The notes below the pieces were generated by a model. The model searched no databases, had not been told where the DNA came from, and worked only from the letters and a program-made list of their open reading frames with translations. Of a DNA stretch of 64,000 nucleotides, positions 52,049 to 61,833 are shown in pieces. The DNA lies in NCBI GenBank assembly GCA_947496175.1, contig CANMBU010000003.1:372001-436000 (forward strand). The letters run 5' to 3'. The DNA comes from an uncultured Roseovarius sp. Its GTDB lineage: Bacteria > Pseudomonadota > Alphaproteobacteria > Rhodobacterales > Rhodobacteraceae. The translations under genes and the position numbers were made by a program. Position 1 is the stretch's first letter. The number at the start of each line of letters is the position of its first letter.

Positions 52049-52327
52049 TCACCGCTGCCAGAACCGCTTCTTTTTGGGCTTTTGCGCTTTGAGATGTTTC
52101 TTTAGATCGGTGTACCCCCCGATCTTGACGCCGTCGATGAAGACAAGCGGTGTGGTGGTGATGTGATGCTTGTCCTTGAACTTGTCCGTTGCCGCCCGTG
52201 TGCGCAGGATGTGTTCTTCGATGTCAAAACCATTACTGCGCAGAAGATCACGCGCCGCGGTACCATAGCCGCAGGTGTAGTTAGGAAGCTCCATCCGGTA
52301 GAGGGTCGCTTTTGGCATTTTGGTCAT
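52049..52327 (-). CDS. Glutaredoxin family protein (CGYG)
   Basis: LPNYTCGYGTAARDLL; TTPLVFIDGVKIGGYTDLKKHL. Confidence 0.85.
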   Translation of the reverse strand: MTKMPKATLYRMELPNYTCGYGTAARDLLRSNGFDIEEHILRTRAATDKFKDKHHITTTPLVFIDGVKIGGYTDLKKHLKAQKPKKKRFWQR

Positions 52328-52411
52328 CCTTGTTCTTGTGGCGGATTAGGACTGCGCAAGGCAAGCGCGCAAGGGGCGGCGGATCACGATTGCGTAAAGT
52401 GCAGTGAAAGA

Positions 52412-52488
52412 TGGTAGGCCCGGAGGGACTCGAACCCCCAACCAAAGCGTTATGAGCGCTCTGCTCTAACCAATTGAGCTACAGGCCC
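52412..52488 (-). tRNA. tRNA with CAT anticodon (Ile2/lysidine type or elongator Met)
   Basis: GGGCCTGTAGCTCAATTGGTTAGAGCAGAGCGCTCATAACGCTTTGGTTGGGGGTTCGAGTCCCTCCGGGCCTACCA. Confidence 0.9.
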
Positions 52489-52596
52489 GACCTGGGATCG
52501 TCCTAGGCGGGCAGACGTGGAGCGTCAAGGCTTTGTGATTGCGCGGGCCAGCATGATGGTCTAACCGAACACCGCAGGACCAAAGCGGAGCGGGCC

Positions 52597-53643
52597 ATGA
52601 GCGACGGCAAAAAAGGCATCACCTATGCGGATGCGGGTGTGGATATCGACGCAGGCAACGCGCTTGTCGACCGGATCAAGCCTGCGGCCAAGCGTACGAC
52701 ACGCTCTGGTGTAATGGCCGGGCTTGGCGGGTTTGGCGCGCTTTTTGATCTTAAAGCCGCCGGGTACAACGACCCCATTCTTGTGGCCGCCACAGATGGG
52801 GTGGGCACCAAGCTGCGCATCGCAATTGATACAGGCAATGTGGACGGTGTGGGCATTGATCTGGTGGCGATGTGCGTCAATGACCTTGTATGCCAAGGGG
52901 CAGAACCGCTCTTCTTTCTTGATTATTTTGCAACCGGCAAACTGGATACCGGGAGTGCTGCGCGTATTATCGAAGGAATCGCGGAGGGCTGTGTCCGCTC
53001 GGGCTGTGCGCTGATCGGTGGCGAAACAGCGGAGATGCCGGGCATGTACCCGGACGGCGATTTTGATCTGGCAGGCTTTGCCGTGGGCGCGATGGAGCGC
53101 GGTGCTGATTTGCCTGCCGGGGTGGTTGAGGGCGATGTGCTTCTTGGGCTGACCTCGGACGGGGTGCATTCCAATGGCTATTCATTGGTGCGCAAACTGG
53201 TGGAGGTCTCTGGCCTTGGCTGGGATGCGGAGTGTCCTTGGGACAAAGGCACGCTTGGAGCATCCCTTCTGACGCCGACGCGGCTTTATGTGAAAGAGGC
53301 GCTGGCAGCGGTGCGTGCTGGCGGTGTGCATGCTTTGGCGCATATCACCGGTGGCGGACTGACCGAGAATATCCCGCGGGTTCTGCCGGACGGTATGATG
53401 GCGCAGATTGATCTTGGATCCTATGAACTTGCCCCCGTTTTCAAATGGCTTCAGGCAACAGGCGGCATGGCGGAAGCCGAAATGCTCAAGACCTTTAACT
53501 GCGGCATTGGCATGGTTCTGGCCGTGGCTGAAGACCGGGCCAGGTCTTTGACAGCGCTTCTTGAAGGTGAGGGGGAGACTGTTGTCCACCTGGGCCGCGT
53601 CACTGCGGGGCAGGGCGTGTCTTACACCGGTACGCTGTCTTGA
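52597..53643 (+). CDS. purM: Phosphoribosylformylglycinamidine cyclo-ligase
   Basis: [43 protein letters not shown]. Confidence 0.97.
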   Translation: MSDGKKGITYADAGVDIDAGNALVDRIKPAAKRTTRSGVMAGLGGFGALFDLKAAGYNDPILVAATDGVGTKLRIAIDTGNVDGVGIDLVAMCVNDLVCQGAEPLFFLDYFATGKLDTGSAARIIEGIAEGCVRSGCALIGGETAEMPGMYPDGDFDLAGFAVGAMERGADLPAGVVEGDVLLGLTSDGVHSNGYSLVRKLVEVSGLGWDAECPWDKGTLGASLLTPTRLYVKEALAAVRAGGVHALAHITGGGLTENIPRVLPDGMMAQIDLGSYELAPVFKWLQATGGMAEAEMLKTFNCGIGMVLAVAEDRARSLTALLEGEGETVVHLGRVTAGQGVSYTGTLS

Positions 53644-54233
53644 GCAAACGCGTGGCGATCCTGTTTTCCGGTGGCGGCTCCAACATGGTGGCGCTGATTG
53701 AAAGCATGGTCGGCGATCACCCCGCAAGACCTGTGGTGGCAGTGTCCAACAATGCACAAGCTGCGGGATTGACCAAGGCGCAGACACTCGGTGTGGCCAC
53801 AGATGTGGTGGACCACCGTCCCTTCAAGGGCGACCGGGATGCCTTTGAGGCCGTACTCAACGAAACGCTGGCTGCACATGCGCCAGACATTATTTGCTTT
53901 GCTGGCTTCATGCGGATCTTCACCGAACGTTTCATTTCCCGCTGGGCAGGGCAGATGATCAACATTCACCCTTCGCTCTTACCGAAATACAAAGGCCTCA
54001 ACACCCATGCGCGCGCTTTGGAGGCCGGAGAGACCGAAGCCGGGTGCAGCGTACATGAGGTGCGTCTGGAGCTAGATGACGGACCGCTGTTGGGGCAGGC
54101 GCGGGTCCCGGTTCTTTCGGGCGACACGCCCGACACGTTGGCGGCGCGTGTGCTGGAGCAAGAGCATAATCTGTACCCTGCCGTATTGAAACGTTTCGCA
54201 GAAGGTGACAAAACACCCGTGCTTTTGCCATGA
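53640..54233 (+). CDS. purN: Phosphoribosylglycinamide formyltransferase
   Basis: [41 protein letters not shown] start overlapping the purM stop. Confidence 0.95.
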   Translation: MSKRVAILFSGGGSNMVALIESMVGDHPARPVVAVSNNAQAAGLTKAQTLGVATDVVDHRPFKGDRDAFEAVLNETLAAHAPDIICFAGFMRIFTERFISRWAGQMINIHPSLLPKYKGLNTHARALEAGETEAGCSVHEVRLELDDGPLLGQARVPVLSGDTPDTLAARVLEQEHNLYPAVLKRFAEGDKTPVLLP

Positions 54234-54323
54234 ATTCTGGCGTTTTCATTTTGGCGTGCCTGCCCTATACCGGATTAAGGCACCGGGCCTGATAAAACCA
54301 ACAAGAGACAAGACCCGCTGAAT

Positions 54324-55484
54324 ATGAAGACAATCACCACCACCGATGAGCTGTCCGAATTTTGCAAACGCGCTCAGGATGTGGATTACGTGACAGTCGA
54401 CACTGAATTCCTTCGCGAACGTAGTTATTATTCCAAACTGTGCCTCATCCAACTGGCCTTGCCGGGGCGCAGTGATGACGACGCTGTTCTGGTCGACCCC
54501 ATCGAGGGTGTGTCCATGTCGCTAGAGCCGCTCTATGAACTTTTTCGCGCGCCGAATGTAGTGAAGGTGTTCCACGCGGCCCGTCAGGATCTGGAAATTT
54601 TCCATGTGGATGGCGGGCTGATCCCTGCGCCATTGTTTGACACCCAGGTTGCGGCGATGGTCTGTGGTTTTGGGGAACAGGTGGGCTATGAAACGCTGGT
54701 GAGGCGCATCCCCAAACAATCGCTCGATAAAACCTCGCGCTTCACGGACTGGTCACGGCGTCCGCTTACCAGCGCGCAGAAGAAATACGCCCTCGCGGAC
54801 GTCACACATTTGCGGCAGATCTACGAACACTTGTCGGCCAAACTGTCCGAGACAGGACGCGACAAATGGGTGGCAGAGGAGATGGAGGTTCTGACAAACC
54901 CCGAAACCTATATCACCCGCCCCGAAGATGCCTGGCTGCGCGTGAAAACACGTAACGTCTCTGGACGGTTCTTGGCCATTGTCCGCGAACTGGCACGGTT
55001 TCGCGAAGAATATGCGCAGACGCGCAATGTACCACGCAATCGTGTTTTCAAGGATGATGCGCTGGTTGAGCTTGCGTCAACCAAACCCGGATCACACAAA
55101 GACCTGTCACGCGCGCGGCTGTTGTTGCGCGAAGCGCGTCGAGGAGACATTGCGGATGGTATCCTCAAAGCCGTTGAGACCGGTCTCGCCTGTGCCAATG
55201 ATGACCTGCCCAAACCGGACCGGTCCCGTGATAAGCTTCAGGTCAACCCAGCTTTGGCGGACCTTCTGCGCGTATTGCTCAAGGCCAAGACCGAGGAATA
55301 TGCGGTCGCGTCCAAACTGATCGCCTCTGCCGCTGATCTTGATGCGATATCAGCGGGTGAACGTGATGTACCCGCACTGGGCGGGTGGCGTTATGATGTA
55401 TTTGGAGCGGATGCGCTTCGGCTTTGCAATGGAGAAGTCGCTTTGGGCGCCAAAGGCGGCACAATCCGCACGGTTGATCTTTGA
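54324..55484 (+). CDS. rnd: Ribonuclease D
   Basis: VDTEFLRERSYYSKLCLIQLA; DTQVAAMVCGFGEQVGYETLV; HRDC region. Confidence 0.95.
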   Translation: MKTITTTDELSEFCKRAQDVDYVTVDTEFLRERSYYSKLCLIQLALPGRSDDDAVLVDPIEGVSMSLEPLYELFRAPNVVKVFHAARQDLEIFHVDGGLIPAPLFDTQVAAMVCGFGEQVGYETLVRRIPKQSLDKTSRFTDWSRRPLTSAQKKYALADVTHLRQIYEHLSAKLSETGRDKWVAEEMEVLTNPETYITRPEDAWLRVKTRNVSGRFLAIVRELARFREEYAQTRNVPRNRVFKDDALVELASTKPGSHKDLSRARLLLREARRGDIADGILKAVETGLACANDDLPKPDRSRDKLQVNPALADLLRVLLKAKTEEYAVASKLIASAADLDAISAGERDVPALGGWRYDVFGADALRLCNGEVALGAKGGTIRTVDL

Positions 55485-55497
55485 ACGTTGTAAGGTC

Positions 55498-56094
55498 CTA
55501 ACGACGCGTCGATAACACGTTGCGTTCGGCTGAGACACGAATTTCACGCACGTCTTCCAAGAGCGCGTTGCCGATAAATGCGCCGGCTTTCACCTCGCGG
55601 GTGCGTTGCGTGCCAACACGCGTTTGAACAGGCTGGACCGCGTTCAACGTATATTCCAGCACGCCATCCACCGGACCATCAAGATTGACCCGCAAAAGAC
55701 GCACGTCGAACGCCCCTTCGCGGTTGGGCAGACCTGTAACACGAACAATCGCACCCGAGGGCGTGCGTTCCACAACGAGGTCGGTCACTTCGTCCACAAG
55801 CGTGCCTTGATACTGCACTTGCGCGTTGCGACGGCGAAAAAGACCGGTGCGCTGAACAGTGGTGACATTGCGCCGGACCAATTGATTCCCGCCTCGTGTG
55901 TCAATCAGCGGGTTGTTCGTCTGACGGTCGTCTGGTGCAATCGTTGTTGGGGTTTGCGCGCGCGTTTCCACAACCGCCGATCTGCTGTTGCCAAACCAGT
56001 TGGACGGGTTGGCCCGCGACTCGCGCCACGCGCTGCAACTGGACAGGACCAGAGTGCCAATCAAGAGAACAGAAACTACGCCGCGCATCATCAC
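55498..56094 (-). CDS. Hypothetical lipoprotein
   Basis: Lipobox LVLSSCSAW; no recognised domain. Confidence 0.7.
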   Translation of the reverse strand: MMMRGVVSVLLIGTLVLSSCSAWRESRANPSNWFGNSRSAVVETRAQTPTTIAPDDRQTNNPLIDTRGGNQLVRRNVTTVQRTGLFRRRNAQVQYQGTLVDEVTDLVVERTPSGAIVRVTGLPNREGAFDVRLLRVNLDGPVDGVLEYTLNAVQPVQTRVGTQRTREVKAGAFIGNALLEDVREIRVSAERNVLSTRR

Positions 56095-56262
56095 CGCCTT
56101 TATTCACCTGTTACCCGAGTACCCGATCCTCTGCGGCTTGAAAAGATGCAAGCGCGCGAAGTTTGTCTGCGGTTCGGGCCAGACAATGGAATGAATTCAC
56201 TCTGGACGTCCTTGGACACTGCGCCTACCTGTGGATCAGCATAAACCAAAAGGATCAGGCGC

Positions 56263-56673
56263 GTGGCAAGCGAAGCGTTTGAAGCAATAGTCGAAGATTT
56301 CGAATTTCTCGAAGAATGGGAAGATCGTTATCGCTATGTGATTGAGCAGGGTAAGGCAATGGACCCATTGGAGGACGCACTGAAAGTGACGGCCACCAAG
56401 GTGGATGGCTGCGCCAGTCAGGTATGGTTGCATCCACAGGTCACAGGCGGCACGTTTCGCTTTGATGGCGACAGCGATGCGATGATCGTGCGCGGACTGA
56501 TTGCTGTGCTCAGAGCACTTTATAACGATATGGCTGTGCGCGATGTGCCTCAGGTGGACGCTCATGGCCAGTTGGCGCGGCTGGGCTTGAATGATCATCT
56601 GTCGGCACAGCGCTCAAACGGCTTGCGCGCAATGATCGAGAGGATCAGGGCCGTCGCTTCAGAAGCGGCGTGA
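56263..56673 (+). CDS. sufE: SufE cysteine desulfuration protein
   Basis: DGCASQVWLHPQV active Cys; LIAVLRALYND. Confidence 0.92.
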   Translation: MASEAFEAIVEDFEFLEEWEDRYRYVIEQGKAMDPLEDALKVTATKVDGCASQVWLHPQVTGGTFRFDGDSDAMIVRGLIAVLRALYNDMAVRDVPQVDAHGQLARLGLNDHLSAQRSNGLRAMIERIRAVASEAA

Positions 56674-56752
56674 ACTCAGGGCGGTGTCATGAACGCTGCG
56701 AACTAGGAGCCAATCCTTGGTGCTCTTTGAGGCGTTTTCAGCAAATCAAAGC

Positions 56753-57388
56753 TTAGGCTTGAGATTTCAGCGCCTTGGCCAGATCTCCGTAGCCAGTGAA
56801 TCGGTACTCATAATCCAGACCCAGTCGATTGGCGCAGTCTTCGGCCTTGGCGCGCAGGGCAGGGTCCTCCACTTGTGCCTGATAGACCAGTTTGGTGTAG
56901 TTGCCAAAAAGCATATCGCGTAGCTCTGGATGCCGATCGAGCCCCATTGGTTTCCATACGAATGCATCGAATTGTTTGACCAGAAAATCCGTTAGGTAAA
57001 AGGCAGTGATTTCGTCACGCTTGGCAAAATCATCATTGCCTTCGAAGAAGGAGTAGCAATGCGGGCCAGCGACCATTTCCACACCAAGTTCTTCACATTT
57101 CTTCTGCAACAGCCCACCTGTGCCGCAATCGGCGTAAACAACAAAGATGCGCTCATAGCGGTTGCGATGTTTTCGAACGGTGTCTTCCACTGCGTCTGTG
57201 ATTTTGTCCGGGTAAAGGTGGTATTTCGCAGGCAGGCACTGGAGAACCATGTGATCCCAGCCATTGGTCTCTTTGAGCGCAAGAATTTCGCGCGCCAAGG
57301 CACCGCAGGCGATGAGCAGAATCTGACCTCTGCTGCTTTCGGAAAAGCCGTATTCGGTTAGCGTTTTGTCGTCAGGCACTTTGGTCAT
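56753..57388 (-). CDS. DUF1638 protein
   Basis: ILLIACGALAREILAL; VVYADCGTGG; MVAGPHCYSFF. Confidence 0.85.
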   Translation of the reverse strand: MTKVPDDKTLTEYGFSESSRGQILLIACGALAREILALKETNGWDHMVLQCLPAKYHLYPDKITDAVEDTVRKHRNRYERIFVVYADCGTGGLLQKKCEELGVEMVAGPHCYSFFEGNDDFAKRDEITAFYLTDFLVKQFDAFVWKPMGLDRHPELRDMLFGNYTKLVYQAQVEDPALRAKAEDCANRLGLDYEYRFTGYGDLAKALKSQA

Positions 57389-57560
57389 TCACGTACCTCA
57401 TGCGGATCATAGTTGCCGATGTTGCCAGCTTGCAACTGACACCTTAGGACCGCGCGCTCAGTTACGCCAATTCGGGATTATCGAGCGACTTTAAAGTATT
57501 TCGACGTCAACCTGAGATATCAGCGATAGGCGAAGCGCGTGCAACGATTAGGCGTCGCGC

Positions 57561-57614
57561 TGCGTTTCGCGATTATCTGTGAGCCAGGTTTGGTTCGAAC
57601 CGCTTCAGTTTGAC
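57561..57614. repeat. Dispersed imperfect palindrome, copy C
   Basis: TGCGTTTCGCGATTATCTGTGAGCCAGGTTTGGTTCGAACCGCTTCAG; co-linear with copy A; overlaps the 3' end of the PAP2 gene. Confidence 0.45.
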
Positions 57615-58547
57615 TGGTTTTGCACCAAATACGCCTCGATATTGTGGGCGTTGTGCAAGCAGAACAACGGCCGCGATAGCGAACAAAGCGCCGGCGAATA
57701 TGTCCACAAAGTAATGCCCGCCAAACACCGGCGTCGATGCAATCATGGTGATCGAATAGAGCGACATCGGCCAAAACATCCACGTGCGGAAAAAGCAAAT
57801 CGCCAGAAGAACACCGGAGGCTGTGTGATATGATGGAAAAGTCACCAAACCAGGCAAACCGACGGGACTGATCAAAACGCTAACCTGAGAGTCGCGCAAC
57901 ATATCGAAATATGGGATATGATACACACCCGGCGGCTCTGGGAAGTTCGTGTAGGCTGACGGATCAAGAATATAGCGGTCCACGGCTGCCATGGCCGGGA
58001 ACAGGGCACCGACCAGAACGCATATAACGGCCGTGTAAAAGAAGACGTCCATATAAAATCGGGTGCGTTGCCAGTCGCCGGAGAAAATCAGGGCTGTCAT
58101 GCCCAGCAGCCCGACCATAGACAGCCACACATAGGCTTGATCCAACAGCGAAATCAACATGGGGCGCCCGTGAACCCATTCAAAATACGCAACCCAGTTG
58201 AACCCTAGGCTTTCGTCCCATCCGGCCAGCAGGTCGTCCTGGAAAGGGACCGGGATCATCATCGTCAGATGGTTGAGCGGAGGGACCACAACGGAGATAC
58301 AGCACATGAACAGCATACCTTCGCAGAAGGCTTGCAGTTTTGGCACCAGCGGAGATCGAATTTTGCCGCGTTGCGACACCTTCAGCAGACAAATCCAGAA
58401 TCCGCCAAACGTGAGCGCCAGCTTTACATAGAGCCCAAGGCCGACAAACGAGAGCGTCGCACGCGTTGCCCAAAAGGCCACGAGATTCACCACCAGGATG
58501 GCCAAAACGCTCAACCAGAGCCATTTACTCGTAATAAGAAGAGGCAT
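57573..58547 (-). CDS. PAP2-family phosphatase / inositolphosphotransferase-like membrane protein
   Basis: Multi-TM; FPSYHTASGVLLAICFF; FGGHYFVDIFAGALFAI. Confidence 0.8.
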   Translation of the reverse strand: MPLLITSKWLWLSVLAILVVNLVAFWATRATLSFVGLGLYVKLALTFGGFWICLLKVSQRGKIRSPLVPKLQAFCEGMLFMCCISVVVPPLNHLTMMIPVPFQDDLLAGWDESLGFNWVAYFEWVHGRPMLISLLDQAYVWLSMVGLLGMTALIFSGDWQRTRFYMDVFFYTAVICVLVGALFPAMAAVDRYILDPSAYTNFPEPPGVYHIPYFDMLRDSQVSVLISPVGLPGLVTFPSYHTASGVLLAICFFRTWMFWPMSLYSITMIASTPVFGGHYFVDIFAGALFAIAAVVLLAQRPQYRGVFGAKPVKLKRFEPNLAHR

Positions 58548-58656
58548 TCAGCCGATCCGGACCCATTTCGTGACGAACCTGATTTTTTCAGAAAACTATG
58601 TCGAAAATTGGGGTCGGGCATGGCGAGTTTTTGCGCCTTGCGACTGCAAACAAAGA

Positions 58657-58680
58657 AGCGAGGCCCAAACAGACCTCGCT
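58657..58680 (-). terminator. Probable terminator of the corrinoid protein gene
   Basis: AGCGAGG-N10-CCTCGCT stem, modest T-tract. Confidence 0.55.
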
Positions 58681-58706
58681 TAACTGTAATTGACCAGTGT
58701 AACGGC

Positions 58707-59411
<705 letters not shown>

Positions 59412-59594
59412 TGGCTTTATCCTTGGGGCTCGGGCGCAAGCGTGCGCGCATGTATACTGACTGAGCATTCACCGAAAGTTTCCAAATTCACTGTTCGAAT
59501 TGCGACATAGGTGGCCCTTTCCCCGACTTCTAACGCAGATTTGCCTCGGCTATGTGTGAAAACTTTCGAAGAGATATATGAGTTTATTGCATAT

Positions 59595-59609
59595 GTTCCT
59601 CATTTGTTC
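59595..59609 (+). promoter_or_regulatory. Putative alphaproteobacterial LexA/SOS box
   Basis: GTTC-CTCATTT-GTTC, exact GTTC-N7-GTTC. Confidence 0.65.
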
Positions 59610-59621
59610 CAAAATCACACC

Positions 59622-60713
59622 ATGCAGGAAAAATCTCTCTCATACGACCCGACTTTGCGCCGTGCAGGGCGTGGGGCCGTGAGCAATACAGCCGGGCGCT
59701 ATGAAACACATGAAAGACCATATGAAGCGGATGGCTGGAATATGGACGACGAGGTTCGCCCATTGCGTACAGAGGTCAGTGTGGAATGTCCGCGAAAGGC
59801 CATTACCTACAATCGTTCACCTGATTTGCCCTTCGACCGGTCAATCAACCCTTACCGCGGGTGTGAGCATGGGTGCATCTATTGCTTTGCGCGGCCCACG
59901 CATGCCTGGCTAGGTTTGTCAGCCGGTCTGGATTTTGAAACCTGATTGGTGGCGCGTCCCGAGACACCGCGGGTTTTGGCACAGGAGTTACGAAAACAGT
60001 CCTATCAGGTCGCGCCTATCGCCATTGGGACCAACACGGACCCCTATCAACCGATTGAAAAGACGCATGAAATCATGCGTGCCTGCCTTCAGGTTCTGTC
60101 CGATTTCAACCATCCGGTCGCGATCGTCACCAAGGGAAGTTTGATTGAACGCGATATCGACATCCTGTCGGATATGGCCACGCGCGGGCTGGTGAAAGTT
60201 GGCATATCCGTGACAACGCTCGATGCGGAGATGTCGCGGAAATTGGAGCCGCGTGCGCCTGCGCCGAAGCGGCGATTGAGAATGATTTCTCGATTGGCCG
60301 AAGCCGGCATTCCTGTGCGGATTATGACCTCGCCAATCATTCCCGGGCTGACCTGCCACGAGATTGAGCCATTGCTGGCTGCCGGGGCCAAGGCGGGGGC
60401 GACGGCGGCGACATGGGTGATGCTGCGGCTACCCTTGGAGGTGTCTGCGCTCTTTCGCGAATGGCTGGATGCGCATGTGCCGGACCGTGCAAAGCGGGTT
60501 ATGGGCCTGGTGCGCGAGATGCATGGCGGTCAGGATTACGCCGCGGATTGGGGGCGCCGAATGCGCGGGCAGGGGGCCTATGCCGACATCATTGCGCAAA
60601 GGTTCAAGCTGGCCAGCGCCCGTTTGGGCCTGGATCAGGAGATGTCCGCGTTGCGCTGCGATCTGTTTCGACCGCCGCCCAGACCCGGTGATCAGCTTTC
60701 ATTGTTTGAATGA
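59622..60713 (+). pseudogene. PA0069/SplB-like radical SAM protein interrupted by an in-frame TGA at 59943-59945
   Basis: [48 protein letters not shown]: both halves in the same frame, contiguous. Confidence 0.8.
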
Positions 60714-60780
60714 GATGGGCGGCATGAGATCGTCGGAAACGGGTGCCACCGCAGGTTTGGTTCACCTCAGCAGGACTTCC

Positions 60781-61800
60781 TTAGGCGCGCCTGCGGCGTC
60801 TGCGCCGGTCTCTCTCAGGGGCGCCTGCGCCCTCTTCGGTGCCGTCCACGGCAGAGGAAAACGGGCCAATCGCGTCGGCAATCGCATCTAGCGTGGGCCG
60901 TTCACCTCGTGGGCGGCTTTCAAGGGCATCCCGCATCAATGCCAGATGCTCGGCTTGGGTGCCGCAACACCCCCCAATGATCGTCGCACCGGCATCGCGG
61001 GCAAGAACCGCATACTCAGCCATCAATTCGGGGGTGCCGTCATAGTGGATGTGACCGTCAACATATTTAGGAATGCCCGCATTGCCTTTCGCGATCACGG
61101 GCCGGTTGCTTCCTTGCGCGGCAAAGCCGAGGACCGTTCGCAAAAGGTCAGACGCGCCGACACCGCAGTTTGCACCATAGGCCAAGGGGGCGTTTGGCAA
61201 TTTATCCACCAGTTTGGCCATATCGGCCGATGTCAGCCCCATCATGGTGCGTCCGGCAGTGTCAAAACTCATCGTGCCGCACCAGGGGATGTCAGCCAGA
61301 GCAAACGCCTCGGCGGCGGCTTTGTATTCCTCAGGCGCTGAGATGGTTTCGAGCCAGAGCACATCTGCGCCGCCCTCTTTCAGCCCATCCGCCTGTTCAT
61401 GGAAAATCTCCACAGCAAGCTCGTGCGTGAGGCTGCCCATGGGGGCCATGATTTCACCGGTGGGGCCAACCGAGCCTGCAACCACAACTTTGCGGTCTTG
61501 ACGATCAACAACCTCACGGCCGATTTCGGCGGAGATACGCGAAAGCTCATGCGCGCGCTTTTCCGCGCTGTGCAGCTTCAGGCGCGCGGCGTTGCCGCCA
61601 AAGGAGTTGGTGAGGAACAGGTCCGATCCCGCATCCACCGCCAGTTTGTAAAGTTTCTCGATCCGGTCGGGGTGCTCAACATTCCACATCTCCGGCGCGT
61701 CGCCCGAGCTGAGCCCCATGTTGAACAGGTTGGTGCCAGTGGCACCATCGGCAAGGATCCAGTCCCGCTCGGTCAGCATCGCGCTCAGGGCGTTGGTCAT
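60781..61800 (-). CDS. bmt: Betaine/methylated-amine-homocysteine S-methyltransferase
   Basis: WILADGATGTNLFNMGL; ANCGVGASDLL; IIGGCCGTQAEHL zinc-binding Cys motifs. Confidence 0.88.
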   Translation of the reverse strand: MTNALSAMLTERDWILADGATGTNLFNMGLSSGDAPEMWNVEHPDRIEKLYKLAVDAGSDLFLTNSFGGNAARLKLHSAEKRAHELSRISAEIGREVVDRQDRKVVVAGSVGPTGEIMAPMGSLTHELAVEIFHEQADGLKEGGADVLWLETISAPEEYKAAAEAFALADIPWCGTMSFDTAGRTMMGLTSADMAKLVDKLPNAPLAYGANCGVGASDLLRTVLGFAAQGSNRPVIAKGNAGIPKYVDGHIHYDGTPELMAEYAVLARDAGATIIGGCCGTQAEHLALMRDALESRPRGERPTLDAIADAIGPFSSAVDGTEEGAGAPERDRRRRRRRA

Positions 61801-61833
61801 AATGTCGCTTCCGTTGTGATGCCATGGGATGTC

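Noticed and set aside
52049-52327. Unusual glutaredoxin active site CGYG as a novel system
   Set aside because: Monothiol-type variants of CPYG are unsurprising in this family; no supporting context
59946-60713. Second half of the radical SAM gene as an independent TTG-start gene
   Set aside because: It begins immediately after the TGA in the same frame, without the radical SAM Cys motif, and reads as the continuation of the first half
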